Source: Paenibacillaceae bacterium (lineage in GTDB: Bacteria > Bacillota > Bacilli > Paenibacillales > NBRC-103111). From it: a stretch of 55,103 nucleotides of DNA. Each line of letters begins with the position of its first letter. Position 1 is the first letter of the stretch. Shown here one piece after another: positions 1-7,513 of this stretch. The notes below the pieces were generated by a model. The model worked only from the letters and a program-made list of their open reading frames with translations. It was not told the origin of the DNA and made no database searches. Position numbers and translations under genes: made by a program. The stretch spans positions 1 to 55,103 of the forward strand of contig JAQSYI010000051.1 of assembly GCA_029256185.1 (NCBI GenBank), in the 5' to 3' direction.

Positions 1-149
1 GCGAAAGCAAATAGCCAACCTATTTGCTTATAGAAAGTAACGGTGTTGGCTGGTAAGAAACCCCTTCTTCTAAACGAAGTGTAAGCAGGGGAGGTTCATT
101 TACTTGATTTTGAGGTAAATAAGCGCATCTGTGTCCGTTACAGCTTAAG
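1..149. other. Hairpin-rich non-coding segment with possible pseudoknot
   Basis: No gene is seen. Positions 5-13 and 21-29 form a perfect 9-bp stem with loop 14-20. Loop bases 14-19 (GCCAAC) are complementary to 45-50 (GTTGGC), the geometry of an H-type pseudoknot. Further inverted repeats follow: CCCC near 61 with GGGG near 88, enclosing CTTC/GAAG, and TTTAC near 99 with GTAAA near 115. The segment could be structured RNA on either strand, or a repeat element; the window edge hides its upstream part. Confidence 0.4.
106..142 (-). repeat. TGTAACGGAC dispersed repeat, left copy
   Basis: Read on the minus strand from 142, the sequence begins TGTAACGGAC, then GCGC, TTATT and a TC-AAAA block. 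The same order occurs on the plus strand at 55041-55077. The two copies lie at opposite ends of the window in opposite orientation, which suggests a dispersed intergenic repeat family. Confidence 0.5.
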
Positions 150-275
150 CGCGAGGAGAGCTATGGCGCCTTCCCACTACTAATGGTCAGTAATGCTCCA
201 TAGTACTTGGATCGAGAGGAGAGGTACGGCATCTTCTCTCTTCTGCTGGCCAGTTCGCGCTCCATAACTGCTTGA
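150..275. repeat. Two-unit degenerate repeat
   Basis: Two similar units are visible. Each has an AGGAGAG-TA-GGC-CTTC core (near 154 and 219), followed by a CTCCATA box (near 196 and 260). They are imperfect, and no coding sense is apparent in them. Confidence 0.35.
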
Positions 276-365
276 ACGGCCTAGGCCGCGCGGTTTTGAT
301 AGCAAGAGCTGCCAGCTCCTTGTTTCAGAAGACGCCCCAATGGAATCCCCAAATATCCGACTAGC

Positions 366-555
366 CATGTTCCCCGCTCCGCTGAGCCAGGGGTCTTGCT
401 CGCCCGAGCCAGCGCTCCCCGCTCCGCTGAGCCGGCGTCCCCGCCCATCCGAGCCCATGTTCCCCGCTCCGCTGAGCCTGGTTCTTGCTCACCCGAGCCA
501 GCGCTCCCCGCTCACCCGAGCCCATGTTCTCCGCCCCCCTGAGCCTGGTTCCTGC
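366..555. repeat. GC-rich tandem array 3' of the LacI-type gene
   Basis: Degenerate tandem units carry the blocks ATGTTCCCCGCTCCGCTGAG, CCTGGTTCTTGCTCACCCGAG and GCGCTCCCCGCT, repeating at roughly 30 and 60 bp. The array ends exactly at the stop codon of the minus-strand regulator, so it forms that gene's 3' flank. Open frames through it are Pro/Ser/Ala-rich artefacts of the repeat. Confidence 0.7.
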
Positions 556-1584
556 TCATCCGCGTTGCGTCAGGTCAGCGACGGAGCGCCGCACGACAAG
601 CTCGGCGGGAAGCACGATTCTTTTCCAGAAGGGCTGTTCTTCTTCCCGGTTCATAATCCGTTCGATCAGCAGCTGGGTGCCGGTGTAGCCGAACTGGTAA
701 GCTTGTTGCGCAGCCACTGTCAGGAACGGATCAATCTCGCCCACAGGTCCCAGATCATCGAAGCATACGACCGAGATGTCCTGAGGCACCTGGAGTCCGC
801 AGGAACGGATGGCCTGGACTGTCTGGATTGCCAGCATATTGTTGCCGCACATGATGGCCGTGGGCCTGCGGGCAGCCAGACTCTGCAGCCATAAGGCGAT
901 CCGCTGGCTGCCGCTGCGGGGGGCGTAGTCCAGTTCCAGCACCCGCTCCTCCTCGCAAGGGAGATCATTCAGCTTAAGGGCCTCCCGGTAGCCGGCGGCC
1001 CGGAGCCTGGCGCTGGATACCTCGCTGCCGCCGTTGACCAATGCTATATCCGTATGGCCCAGCGCAATCATATGCTCCATCAGCATCCGGGTGCCTTCCT
1101 TGCTGTCGCCCAGCACCACATCGCTCTGAATGCCCGGCACCTCCCGGTCCAGCAGAACGAAGGGCACATTATGGGCGCGGAGCGTCTCCAACTGGGGCAG
1201 GGAATGGTCGCCGGCCGGAGCCAGCAGCACCCCGTCCACTCTGGACTTGAGGAGCGTGTCCACATATTCCCGTTCCTTGTCCAGGCTCTCGTCGCTGTTG
1301 CCGAACAGCACCCGGTAGCCCTGCTTGTTGGCGGCATCCTCCGCGCCCCTGGCCAGAGTGGTAAAGAAGGGGTTCATAATATCGGTGATAAGCAGGAACA
1401 GCACCTGAGTCTCCCGGAGAACCAGGCTGCGGGCCATTTCATTGGGAACATAGTTCAGCTCCTCCATGATGCGCTTGACCTTGGCCCTGGTTTTTTCACT
1501 GATCCGGCCCTTGTTGTTGATGACCCGCGATACGGTCATGGCGGAGACATTCGCTTTTTTGGCAATATCATAGATGGTGACCAT
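556..1584 (-). CDS. LacI-family transcriptional repressor
   Basis: DNA-binding sugar-responsive regulator of about 342 residues, the usual length for LacI/GalR proteins. The N-terminal helix-turn-helix and hinge are clear (TIYDIAKKANVSAMTVSRVI), followed by the LacI dimerisation segment and a periplasmic-binding-protein-like effector domain. Two starts are possible: an ATG at 1596 lies only 1 base from the GGAGG at 1598-1602, while the ATG at 1584 lies 13 bases away and gives the usual LacI N-terminus, so 1584 is preferred. It is divergent from fucI-fucA, and a LacI-type palindrome overlaps the start region of the fucI promoter. It therefore probably represses fucI-fucA until an inducing sugar or sugar phosphate is present. 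The inducer is inferred only from context. Confidence 0.9.
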   Translation of the reverse strand: MVTIYDIAKKANVSAMTVSRVINNKGRISEKTRAKVKRIMEELNYVPNEMARSLVLRETQVLFLLITDIMNPFFTTLARGAEDAANKQGYRVLFGNSDESLDKEREYVDTLLKSRVDGVLLAPAGDHSLPQLETLRAHNVPFVLLDREVPGIQSDVVLGDSKEGTRMLMEHMIALGHTDIALVNGGSEVSSARLRAAGYREALKLNDLPCEEERVLELDYAPRSGSQRIALWLQSLAARRPTAIMCGNNMLAIQTVQAIRSCGLQVPQDISVVCFDDLGPVGEIDPFLTVAAQQAYQFGYTGTQLLIERIMNREEEQPFWKRIVLPAELVVRRSVADLTQRG

Positions 1585-1721
1585 AGGTTTATTCATTCCT
1601 CCGATCCGGGTCCGGGCGTTCTCTCTTTACAAAAAACTGCGATGACAACAAGAAGTGTAAACGGGAAGAACCGCTTTTCCGAGGTGCTCCGATAGTAGTC
1701 TATTTTACTTGAAAAAGGGGA

Positions 1722-1750
1722 TTGACAGCAAGGGGGTAAACTGCTAATTT
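1722..1750 (+). promoter_or_regulatory. Sigma-A promoter of fucI-fucA
   Basis: The -35 is TTGACA (1722-1727), followed by a 17-bp spacer and the -10 TAATTT (1745-1750). Transcription should begin near 1757, inside the palindrome at 1754-1765, a standard repression layout. Confidence 0.7.
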
Positions 1751-1753
1751 AGG

Positions 1754-1765
1754 GTTATCGGTAAC
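1754..1765 (+). promoter_or_regulatory. LacI-type operator O1
   Basis: GTTATCGGTAAC is a near-perfect 12-bp palindrome with the central CG typical of LacI-family operators. It lies directly after the -10 box of the fucI promoter. With its 5' flank it shares 14 of 15 bases (AGGGTTATCG-TAAC) with a second site inside fucI. Confidence 0.65.
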
Positions 1766-1792
1766 ATTATTTTTTTCTGGAGGGATTAATTC

Positions 1793-3580
1793 ATGATTGA
1801 GCAATACAGATGGCAAGAAGGATTCCCCAAGATCGGCATTCGTCCTACAATTGACGGCAGACGCCGGGGAGTAAGAGAGTCCCTGGAAGAGAAAACCATG
1901 CAGATGGCCCGCAGTGTAGCTGAATTGCTGGCTTCCCAACTCCGCTATCCCGACGGAACTCCGGTTGAATGCGTCATCGCCGATTCTTGCATCGGAGGCG
2001 TTGCTGAAGCTTCCGCAGCAGCCAAAAAGTTCGAAAAAGAAAATGTAGGGTTATCGATAACGGTAACTCCTTGCTGGTGCTACGGCACTGAAACCATGGA
2101 TATGAATCCCAGCATTCCCCAGGCAGTATGGGGCTTCAACGGCACGGAGCGCCCAGGCGCCGTATATCTGGCCGCTGTGCTGGCCGGTTACGCCCAGAAG
2201 GGAATTCCGGCATTCGGCATCTACGGCAAGGATGTTCAGGATATCAGCGACAGCGCGATTCCTGCGGATGTAGAAGAAAAGCTGATCAACTTCACCCGCG
2301 CCGGTCTGGCCGTTGCCCTCATGCGCAGCAAGTCCTATCTGTCCATGGGCTCGGTATCCATGGGGATTGCCGGTTCCGTTGTAGACGAGCGCTTCTTCCA
2401 AGAGTATCTGGGCATGCGCAATGAATATATTGATATGTCCGAGTTTGTCCGCCGTATGGATGAAGGCATCTACGATCCGGTGGAATTTGAGAAGGCGCTT
2501 GCCTGGACCAAGGAAAATTGTGTGGAAGGCCCGGATATCAACGCCCTTGCCATTCAACAGAGCCGGGAAGCCAAGGACAAGAATTGGGAAACGGTTGTCA
2601 AGATGACGCTGATTGCCCGGGATCTGATGATCGGCAACCCGCGCTTGGCCGAGCTTGGCTTCGTCGAAGAATCCAACGGCCACAACGCCATTGTGTCCGG
2701 CTTCCAGGGGCAGCGCCAATGGACCGACCACTTCCCTAACGGGGATTTCATGGAAACCATCCTGAACAGCTCCTTCGACTGGAACGGCGTCCGTTCCCCT
2801 TATATGGTAGCAACGGAGAACGACAGCCTGAACGGGGCGATTATGCTGTTTGGCTACCTGCTCACGCATACCGCTCAAATCTTCGCCGATGTCCGCACTT
2901 ACTGGAGTCCGGAAGCAGTTGAACGGGTAAGCGGGCACAAGCTGGAAGGACGCGCCGCCGGAGGCATCCTCCATCTGATCAATTCGGGCTCCGCCACTAT
3001 GGACGGCACCGGCGAGCAAGCCCTTAATGGTGAGCCTGTTATGAAGCCCTTCTGGGAAGTATCCCAGGAAGAGGCGGACAAGTGTCTGGCCGCCACCTCC
3101 TGGCGTCCGGCCAATGTGGAATATTTCCGCGGAGGCGGCTATTCCAGCGATTTCCTTACCAAAGGCGGCATGCCGGTAACCATGGCCCGGATCAACCTGC
3201 TGAAGGGTGTAGGTCCGGTATTGCAAATCGCCGAAGGCTATACAGTCGACCTGCCGGAGAATGTTCATGATATTCTGGATAAGCGTACAGACCCTACCTG
3301 GCCGACTACCTGGTTCGCTCCTGTACTGACCGGAGAAGGCGCATTTACTTCCGTTTATTCGGTAATGGACAATTGGGGGGCCAACCATGGTTCCATCAGC
3401 TATGGACATATCGGCGGCGATCTGATTACGCTGGCTGCCATGCTGAGAATTCCTGTGAACATGCACAATGTGTCTGCTGACCGGATTTTCCGTCCCAAGG
3501 CTTGGGGTCTTCACGGAACCGCCGATCTGGAGAGCTCCGATTACCGGGCGTGCACCAATTTCGGACCGCTGTATAAGTAA
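1793..3580 (+). CDS. fucI: L-fucose isomerase
   Basis: Cytoplasmic aldose-ketose isomerase converting L-fucose to L-fuculose (also D-arabinose to D-ribulose), first step of fucose catabolism. The 595 residues match the family's usual length. Glu342, Asp366 and His532 have the same spacing as the Mn ligands Glu337, Asp361 and His528 of the E. coli enzyme. Family blocks such as ATENDSLNGAIMLFG and SYGHIGGDLITLA are intact. The ATG has a GGAGGG box 8 bases upstream. It is followed after 48 bases by fucA, probably co-transcribed. A second repressor operator lies inside the gene at 2050-2061. No fuculokinase gene is present in the window. Confidence 0.95.
   Translation: MIEQYRWQEGFPKIGIRPTIDGRRRGVRESLEEKTMQMARSVAELLASQLRYPDGTPVECVIADSCIGGVAEASAAAKKFEKENVGLSITVTPCWCYGTETMDMNPSIPQAVWGFNGTERPGAVYLAAVLAGYAQKGIPAFGIYGKDVQDISDSAIPADVEEKLINFTRAGLAVALMRSKSYLSMGSVSMGIAGSVVDERFFQEYLGMRNEYIDMSEFVRRMDEGIYDPVEFEKALAWTKENCVEGPDINALAIQQSREAKDKNWETVVKMTLIARDLMIGNPRLAELGFVEESNGHNAIVSGFQGQRQWTDHFPNGDFMETILNSSFDWNGVRSPYMVATENDSLNGAIMLFGYLLTHTAQIFADVRTYWSPEAVERVSGHKLEGRAAGGILHLINSGSATMDGTGEQALNGEPVMKPFWEVSQEEADKCLAATSWRPANVEYFRGGGYSSDFLTKGGMPVTMARINLLKGVGPVLQIAEGYTVDLPENVHDILDKRTDPTWPTTWFAPVLTGEGAFTSVYSVMDNWGANHGSISYGHIGGDLITLAAMLRIPVNMHNVSADRIFRPKAWGLHGTADLESSDYRACTNFGPLYK
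2050..2061 (+). promoter_or_regulatory. LacI-type operator O2 inside fucI
   Basis: GTTATCGATAAC is a perfect 12-bp palindrome preceded by AGG, as in O1. The centres of O1 and O2 are 296 bp apart, a distance compatible with DNA looping by a tetrameric LacI-type repressor. A further half-site-like GGTAAC follows directly. Confidence 0.55.
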
Positions 3581-3628
3581 ACTTCTGGCATCAACGGCAC
3601 AATTCTAAACAGATCGGAGGAAATTTCC

Positions 3629-4288
3629 ATGGAAAATGAACTTGTCCGCCAGGAGTTATGCAAATATGCCCGGAAAATTGTGGCCAAGGGCATGGTTGTT
3701 GGCCCCGGCGGCAATATCAGCGCCCGCGACGGCGACACGATGCTGGTGTCTCCCAGCGGCTTCGCCCTGGAAGAGATTGAGCCGGAGCAATGGGTGGCCG
3801 TATCGATCCAAGACGGATCGGTGCAAGCCGCTCCCGGACTGCGCCCCTCCTCGGAGGTGCTGATGCATCTGTACGGGTATCAGACTAACCCTGCAATCGG
3901 GGCTATGGTCCACACCCATCCCGCCTATTCCATCGCATTTGGGTTGGTAGCCGAGGAATTGCCCATCATGTTCCCTGATCAAGCGGCTTTGACGGGCGTC
4001 ACCGGATTCATCCCTTATGTGATTCCCACTACGGAGCTGTTGGCCAACGCGGTCAAGGAAAAGATTACTGCCTATACCACCCTACTCCTTGGCAACCACG
4101 GCCTGGTGACGGTGGGCAGGAATCTGCGGGAGGCATATTACCGTACAGAGGTTGTGGAGGAAAGCGCCAGAATCTACCTGATCGCCAAAGCCGCGGGAAC
4201 CCCCAAAGCGCTGACTGAACAGGAGCTTCAGGATATCCGCAACCTGGAAACCGAAGCATACAGAATCAAGCTGCTGCAGCAGCAGTAA
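3629..4288 (+). CDS. fucA: L-fuculose-1-phosphate aldolase (class II)
   Basis: Zinc-dependent AraD/FucA-family aldolase cleaving L-fuculose-1-phosphate to dihydroxyacetone phosphate and L-lactaldehyde. The zinc ligands are visible as His95 and His97 (HTHP) and His157 (GNHG). Glu76 corresponds to the catalytic Glu73 of E. coli FucA. The length, 219 residues, is normal. The start ATG has GGAGG 8 bases upstream. It lies 48 bases after fucI and is followed by a strong terminator, so the operon appears to be just fucI-fucA. Related family members act on ribulose phosphates, so the exact substrate rests on the fucI context. Confidence 0.9.
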   Translation: MENELVRQELCKYARKIVAKGMVVGPGGNISARDGDTMLVSPSGFALEEIEPEQWVAVSIQDGSVQAAPGLRPSSEVLMHLYGYQTNPAIGAMVHTHPAYSIAFGLVAEELPIMFPDQAALTGVTGFIPYVIPTTELLANAVKEKITAYTTLLLGNHGLVTVGRNLREAYYRTEVVEESARIYLIAKAAGTPKALTEQELQDIRNLETEAYRIKLLQQQ

Positions 4289-4301
4289 GCTGCCCATAGG
4301 G

Positions 4302-4338
4302 GCCGTCTTTGCGGGATTATCCGCAGAGGCGGCTTTTT
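4302..4338 (+). terminator. Rho-independent terminator after fucA
   Basis: A 13-bp stem with minor mismatches (GCCGTCTTTGCGG with CCGCAGAGGCGGC), a 6-base loop, and TTTTT. Confidence 0.85.
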
Positions 4339-4590
4339 CCATCTCCGAAAGCAATTGCGCGGAGAATGTTCGATTTCCGGGCAAACCGCACGGCTTCCCT
4401 TGATGCCGCGCGTCTATTCTTGGTTGGCCGCTTTTGTGGCAGAAGAGTGAGGAACTTTCACAGACTTCGAGAGGAAACCAGGTAGATTTGGAGAATAAGT
4501 GATTGACGTCACAGAGTCCGGAAGCTGGATCGTCGTATACTGTCAAGAAAAGAACCTATAAATCGAAACAACCGAGAGGATGTGTCCAGC
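4339..4590. other. Non-coding stretch upstream of the Spo0E-like gene
   Basis: No gene is visible. A TATACT box at 4536-4541 could be a -10 element, but the nearest TTGAC (4503) is 27 bases upstream, too far for a normal sigma-A promoter. No promoter is called. Confidence 0.4.
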
Positions 4591-4755
4591 TTGCAGGAAT
4601 CGGATGTTCAGCAACGGCTTCAGACGTTAACTGACAGGCTGCACCGGCTCGTTAACGAGAAGGAAGGAAATCTGCGCGATCCAGGGGTTGTGGCAGTCAG
4701 TCAGGAGATGGACCGGTTGATTGTTACTATCCAGAGAAGCTGGCTCAAGCACTAG
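4591..4755 (+). CDS. Spo0E-like aspartyl-phosphate phosphatase (54 aa)
   Basis: Spo0E-family proteins are small helical-hairpin phosphatases that remove the phosphate from Spo0A~P and delay sporulation. This 54-residue product has the family layout: a first helix (QQRLQTLTDRLHRLVNEKEG), a short loop, then a second helix carrying the signature SQEMD at residues 37-41 (family consensus SQELD). Length fits the family. A TTG at 4591 is chosen because GAGAGGA ends 10 bases upstream; a GTG at 4582 is in frame but only 1 base from that box. The gene stands alone between two terminators. The functional target (Spo0A) is inferred from the family, not from sequence. Confidence 0.75.
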   Translation: MQESDVQQRLQTLTDRLHRLVNEKEGNLRDPGVVAVSQEMDRLIVTIQRSWLKH

Positions 4756-4846
4756 AATTACCGGCGTATGATCTTCACCAGGTTCCCAATGCCTAAGGGC
4801 TTGCATAGTATGGCAGTGTGATCCTAAACAGACAGGAGTCCTGCCG

Positions 4847-4924
4847 GTGGAAGCGAGAAGCTCTGTCATTATTATCCTCGTCTTATTCATTTTGCTCTCA
4901 CTGATACTTTTGTTGTTTATCTAG
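4847..4924 (+). CDS. Putative 25-residue single-span membrane peptide
   Basis: GTG start with AGGAG 8 bases upstream. The product has a short charged N-terminus (MEARSS) and then one uninterrupted hydrophobic segment of about 19 residues rich in Ile, Leu, Val and Phe, enough to span a membrane. It is followed within 30 bases by a strong terminator, consistent with a real transcript end. Small hydrophobic proteins of this type are common in spore-formers, but no named family is recognised here. It may share a transcript with the Spo0E-like gene 91 bases upstream. Confidence 0.45.
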   Translation: MEARSSVIIILVLFILLSLILLLFI

Positions 4925-4951
4925 TACAGATCCAGCCGTTTTTCGTTTATG

Positions 4952-5008
4952 GCCGCCCGTAAGACATGTGGACATTCGTCCTTGCATGTTTTACGGGCGG
5001 CTTTTTTT
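4952..5008 (+). terminator. Rho-independent terminator
   Basis: A long hairpin: GCCGCCCGTAAGACATG pairs with CATGTTTTACGGGCGGC (one wobble), followed by seven T residues. Confidence 0.9.
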
Positions 5009-5232
5009 GATTATGGAGGAAGTTCCCTGTTATTCGAATTTAAAACAGCCCTGTGGGGCGGGTTGCTTGTGCTGTCCGGCGGATGCTTGTGCTGCGGATT
5101 TCCGCGGCTGGGTGAGGCAATGCAAGGAGGAGGCGGCGGTCAGTACCAATAGCCCGCCCGTCTGGGCATATTTTATAGGATTTTGGCAAATAATCTGTTT
5201 GGAGGCAAGTGCTTAAGAAGGGGAGAGATCAA

Positions 5233-5970
5233 GTGTCCGATTGGGGAACTATTGCAGTTCGCGGGTTGGGCGCTCTCATTATGTTGTTTGCGTTGACCCG
5301 CATTCTTGGCAAGAAACAGATTTCGCAGCTCACCTTCTTCGAATACATTACCGGCATTGTGATTGGGGATTTGGCCGGATTCATGTCCACCGATGTGGAA
5401 GCCAATTATCTGCATGGCGTAATCGCTTTGCTTATATGGTTCTCCATTCCCCTGCTGGCTGAGAAGCTTGCGCTGAAAAGCCAGTTTCTCCGGGAGTTTC
5501 TGGAGGGAAAGGGAACGGTATTCATTCAAGGAGGCAAGGTGCTGGAGGGAAATCTGCGGAAGGAAAGATATACGTCAGACGAGCTTCTGGAGCAGCTTCG
5601 CACCAAAAGCGTGTTTAATCCGGCGGATGTGGAATTCGCTATTCTTGAAGCAAGCGGCGATCTGAGCGTCATGCTTAAGGAAGAACAAAAGCCGCTTACG
5701 CCCAGCACCATCGGTCTCCATCCCCAAAGGATCAAGCCGCCCCAGGCCGTTGTCAGAGACGGCAATGTTATCGAAGAAGGGCTGGCCGCGTTGGGGTTCA
5801 ACCGGGCCTGGCTGGACAAGCAGCTGAAGGAATCGGGGCTAGCCCCCGACGATATTTTCCTGGCGGTTGCAGATGCTGACGGAGGCATGTACGTGGATTG
5901 CTACAAGGACGGAATTTCAACTCCCAAAAACCGGCGTATCGGTAAAAGGAATAAATCAGCCTCGCGGTAA
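5233..5970 (+). CDS. YetF/DUF421-family membrane protein
   Basis: About 245 residues with the DUF421 architecture: an N-terminal block of about three membrane segments (residues 5-80) containing the family blocks RILGKKQISQLTFFEYITGI and IGDLAGFMSTD, then a cytoplasmic alpha/beta domain with RYTSDELLEQLR and a D-x-EFAILE-SG-LSV motif. B. subtilis YetF-type proteins are sporulation or envelope associated; molecular activity is not established. A GTG at 5209 is in frame but lies 3 bases from GGAGG; the GTG at 5233 has GGGGAG 7 bases upstream and gives the usual N-terminus, so it is chosen. It precedes the spoVA genes by 39 bases and may be co-transcribed. Confidence 0.85.
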   Translation: MSDWGTIAVRGLGALIMLFALTRILGKKQISQLTFFEYITGIVIGDLAGFMSTDVEANYLHGVIALLIWFSIPLLAEKLALKSQFLREFLEGKGTVFIQGGKVLEGNLRKERYTSDELLEQLRTKSVFNPADVEFAILEASGDLSVMLKEEQKPLTPSTIGLHPQRIKPPQAVVRDGNVIEEGLAALGFNRAWLDKQLKESGLAPDDIFLAVADADGGMYVDCYKDGISTPKNRRIGKRNKSASR

Positions 5971-6009
5971 CAGCAGCTTGAATCTGTACCGCAGCAAGGA
6001 GACAGGATT

Positions 6010-6489
6010 ATGGCCAATCAAGCTTACAATGCAAAGAAAACCGCCGAGAAGCAGCAGAATTACCAGAAGCTGGCTAACCAAGTGACGCCGAAGCGCCCTG
6101 TCTTCAAGAATTGCGTGTTGGCTTTTTTAGTCGGCGGTTTCATATGCATCATCGGACAGTGTTTTATGTACATCTTCGAGAAGTGGTTTCACTTTGATGA
6201 GAAAACAGCAAGCAATCCCACGGTAGCTACGCTGATTCTCATCTCGGTCATTTTGACCAGTTGCGGGGTTTACGACAAGATCTCCCAATGGGCGGGAGCG
6301 GGTACAGCTGTGCCGGTAACTGGCTTTGCCAATTCCATGTGCTCAGCTGCGTTGGAACACCGGAGTGAGGGACTGGTGCTGGGGGTTGGCGGCAATATGT
6401 TCAAGCTGGCCGGCTCGGTTATTGTATTCGGAACAGTGGCGGCATTCTTCGTGGGACTGCTGCACTGGATGTTTACATATGGGGGGTGA
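6010..6489 (+). CDS. spoVAC: Stage V sporulation protein AC
   Basis: Integral membrane subunit of the SpoVA channel that moves dipicolinic acid and Ca into the forespore and releases it at germination; SpoVAC itself has been described as mechanosensitive. The 159 residues contain a polar N-terminus, then membrane segments at about 33-55, 70-86 and 135-157, with the conserved block GAGTAVPVTGFANSM shared with SpoVAE. AAGGAG lies 8 bases before the ATG. It is the first gene of a tightly packed three-gene set (4- and 3-base gaps). Expression in the forespore under sigma-G is expected from the family; no convincing sigma-G box was identified. Confidence 0.95.
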   Translation: MANQAYNAKKTAEKQQNYQKLANQVTPKRPVFKNCVLAFLVGGFICIIGQCFMYIFEKWFHFDEKTASNPTVATLILISVILTSCGVYDKISQWAGAGTAVPVTGFANSMCSAALEHRSEGLVLGVGGNMFKLAGSVIVFGTVAAFFVGLLHWMFTYGG

Positions 6490-6493
6490 GAGT

Positions 6494-7510
6494 ATGCTGG
6501 TGGGCAGACAAAGCTGGAGCTTCGAGCGCAAGCCGGTCATTATCAGCACTGGCACCGCAGTAGGTCCGGACGAAGGGGCCGGCCCTCTGGGCAGGAGCTT
6601 CGATAAGGTATTTCCGGATACGAAAATGGATGAGAAAACCTGGGAAAAAGCAGAGAAAAAGCTCATGGAAACCGCTGCCCAGGAAGCGGTGAAAAAATCG
6701 GGCGTCCCGGCCGACAGCATCAATTTCTATGTGGGAGGCGATCTGCTTAATCAGATTATCAGCAGCAGCTTTGCGGCCCGGACATTGGAAATTCCCTATG
6801 TGGGCATTTTCGGGGCCTGCTCCACGTCCATGGAGGGGCTGGCGCTCTCTTCCCTGATGATTTCCTCGGGCGCCGCCACATATGCCTTGGCCGGCACCTG
6901 CAGCCATAACTGCACCGTGGAGAAGCAATTCCGCTATCCTACGGAATACGGGGCGCAGAAGCCGCCCACGGCTCAGTTCACCGTAACGGGAGCAGGAGCC
7001 GCGGTACTGGCGGCTCAGGGCCAGGGGCCGCGGATCTCCAGGGCTACAATGGGCAAGGTCATCGACATGGGCATCAAGGACCCGTTCAACATGGGAGCGG
7101 CTATGGCTCCTGCCGCGGTCAATACGATTGAAGCCCACTTCCGCGAGTTTGCGCTGCAGCCCGACGAATACGATCTGATCATAACCGGCGACTTGGCTTC
7201 CGTAGGCCATGAGATTGCCAAGGAACTCTTCAAGCAGCATACCTTTCCCATCGACAAGATCAATTTCCAGGATTGCGGGCTGCTTGTGTATGACCGCAAC
7301 AAGCAGGATGTGCAGGCAGGGGGCAGCGGCTGCGGCTGCAGTGCAGTTGTGACATATGGTCACCTGCTTCAACAACTGGAGCAGGGCAAGCTTAACAGAA
7401 TACTGGTAGTGGCAACGGGGGCGCTGCTGTCGCCGTTATCTTACCAGCAAGGGGAAACCATTCCTTGCATTGCCCATGCGGTGGCCATTGAGAGCGGAAG
7501 GGGGAATTAA
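6494..7510 (+). CDS. spoVAD: Stage V sporulation protein AD
   Basis: Soluble, inner-membrane-associated SpoVA subunit that binds dipicolinic acid; it has a thiolase/KAS-III-like fold without the enzyme activity. At 338 residues the length is normal, and it starts with the typical MLVGRQSW. Family blocks include VGIFGACSTSMEGLALS and ITGDLASVGHEIAKEL. The start is the ATG at 6494, four bases after the spoVAC stop, with GGGGGTGAG overlapping that stop. An in-frame extension to 6326 lies inside spoVAC and is rejected. Confidence 0.95.
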   Translation: MLVGRQSWSFERKPVIISTGTAVGPDEGAGPLGRSFDKVFPDTKMDEKTWEKAEKKLMETAAQEAVKKSGVPADSINFYVGGDLLNQIISSSFAARTLEIPYVGIFGACSTSMEGLALSSLMISSGAATYALAGTCSHNCTVEKQFRYPTEYGAQKPPTAQFTVTGAGAAVLAAQGQGPRISRATMGKVIDMGIKDPFNMGAAMAPAAVNTIEAHFREFALQPDEYDLIITGDLASVGHEIAKELFKQHTFPIDKINFQDCGLLVYDRNKQDVQAGGSGCGCSAVVTYGHLLQQLEQGKLNRILVVATGALLSPLSYQQGETIPCIAHAVAIESGRGN

Positions 7511-7513
7511 GCG

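Noticed and set aside
340..894. 184-codon Pro/Ser-rich frame on the plus strand
   Set aside because: It runs through the tandem array and then antisense to the LacI-type gene; no ribosome site or domain is seen.
1656..1669. cre-like sequence TGTAAACGGGAAGA upstream of the LacI-type gene
   Set aside because: Two of the conserved consensus positions fail (the WWW block and the final CA), unlike the full match at 28670-28686.
4503..4541. TTGACG and TATACT as a promoter of the Spo0E-like gene
   Set aside because: The 27-base spacing is far outside the sigma-A range, and no alternative -35 is convincing.
4949..5216. Small plus-strand frames overlapping the terminator before yetF
   Set aside because: They start within or beside the terminator stem and have no ribosome site or recognisable product.
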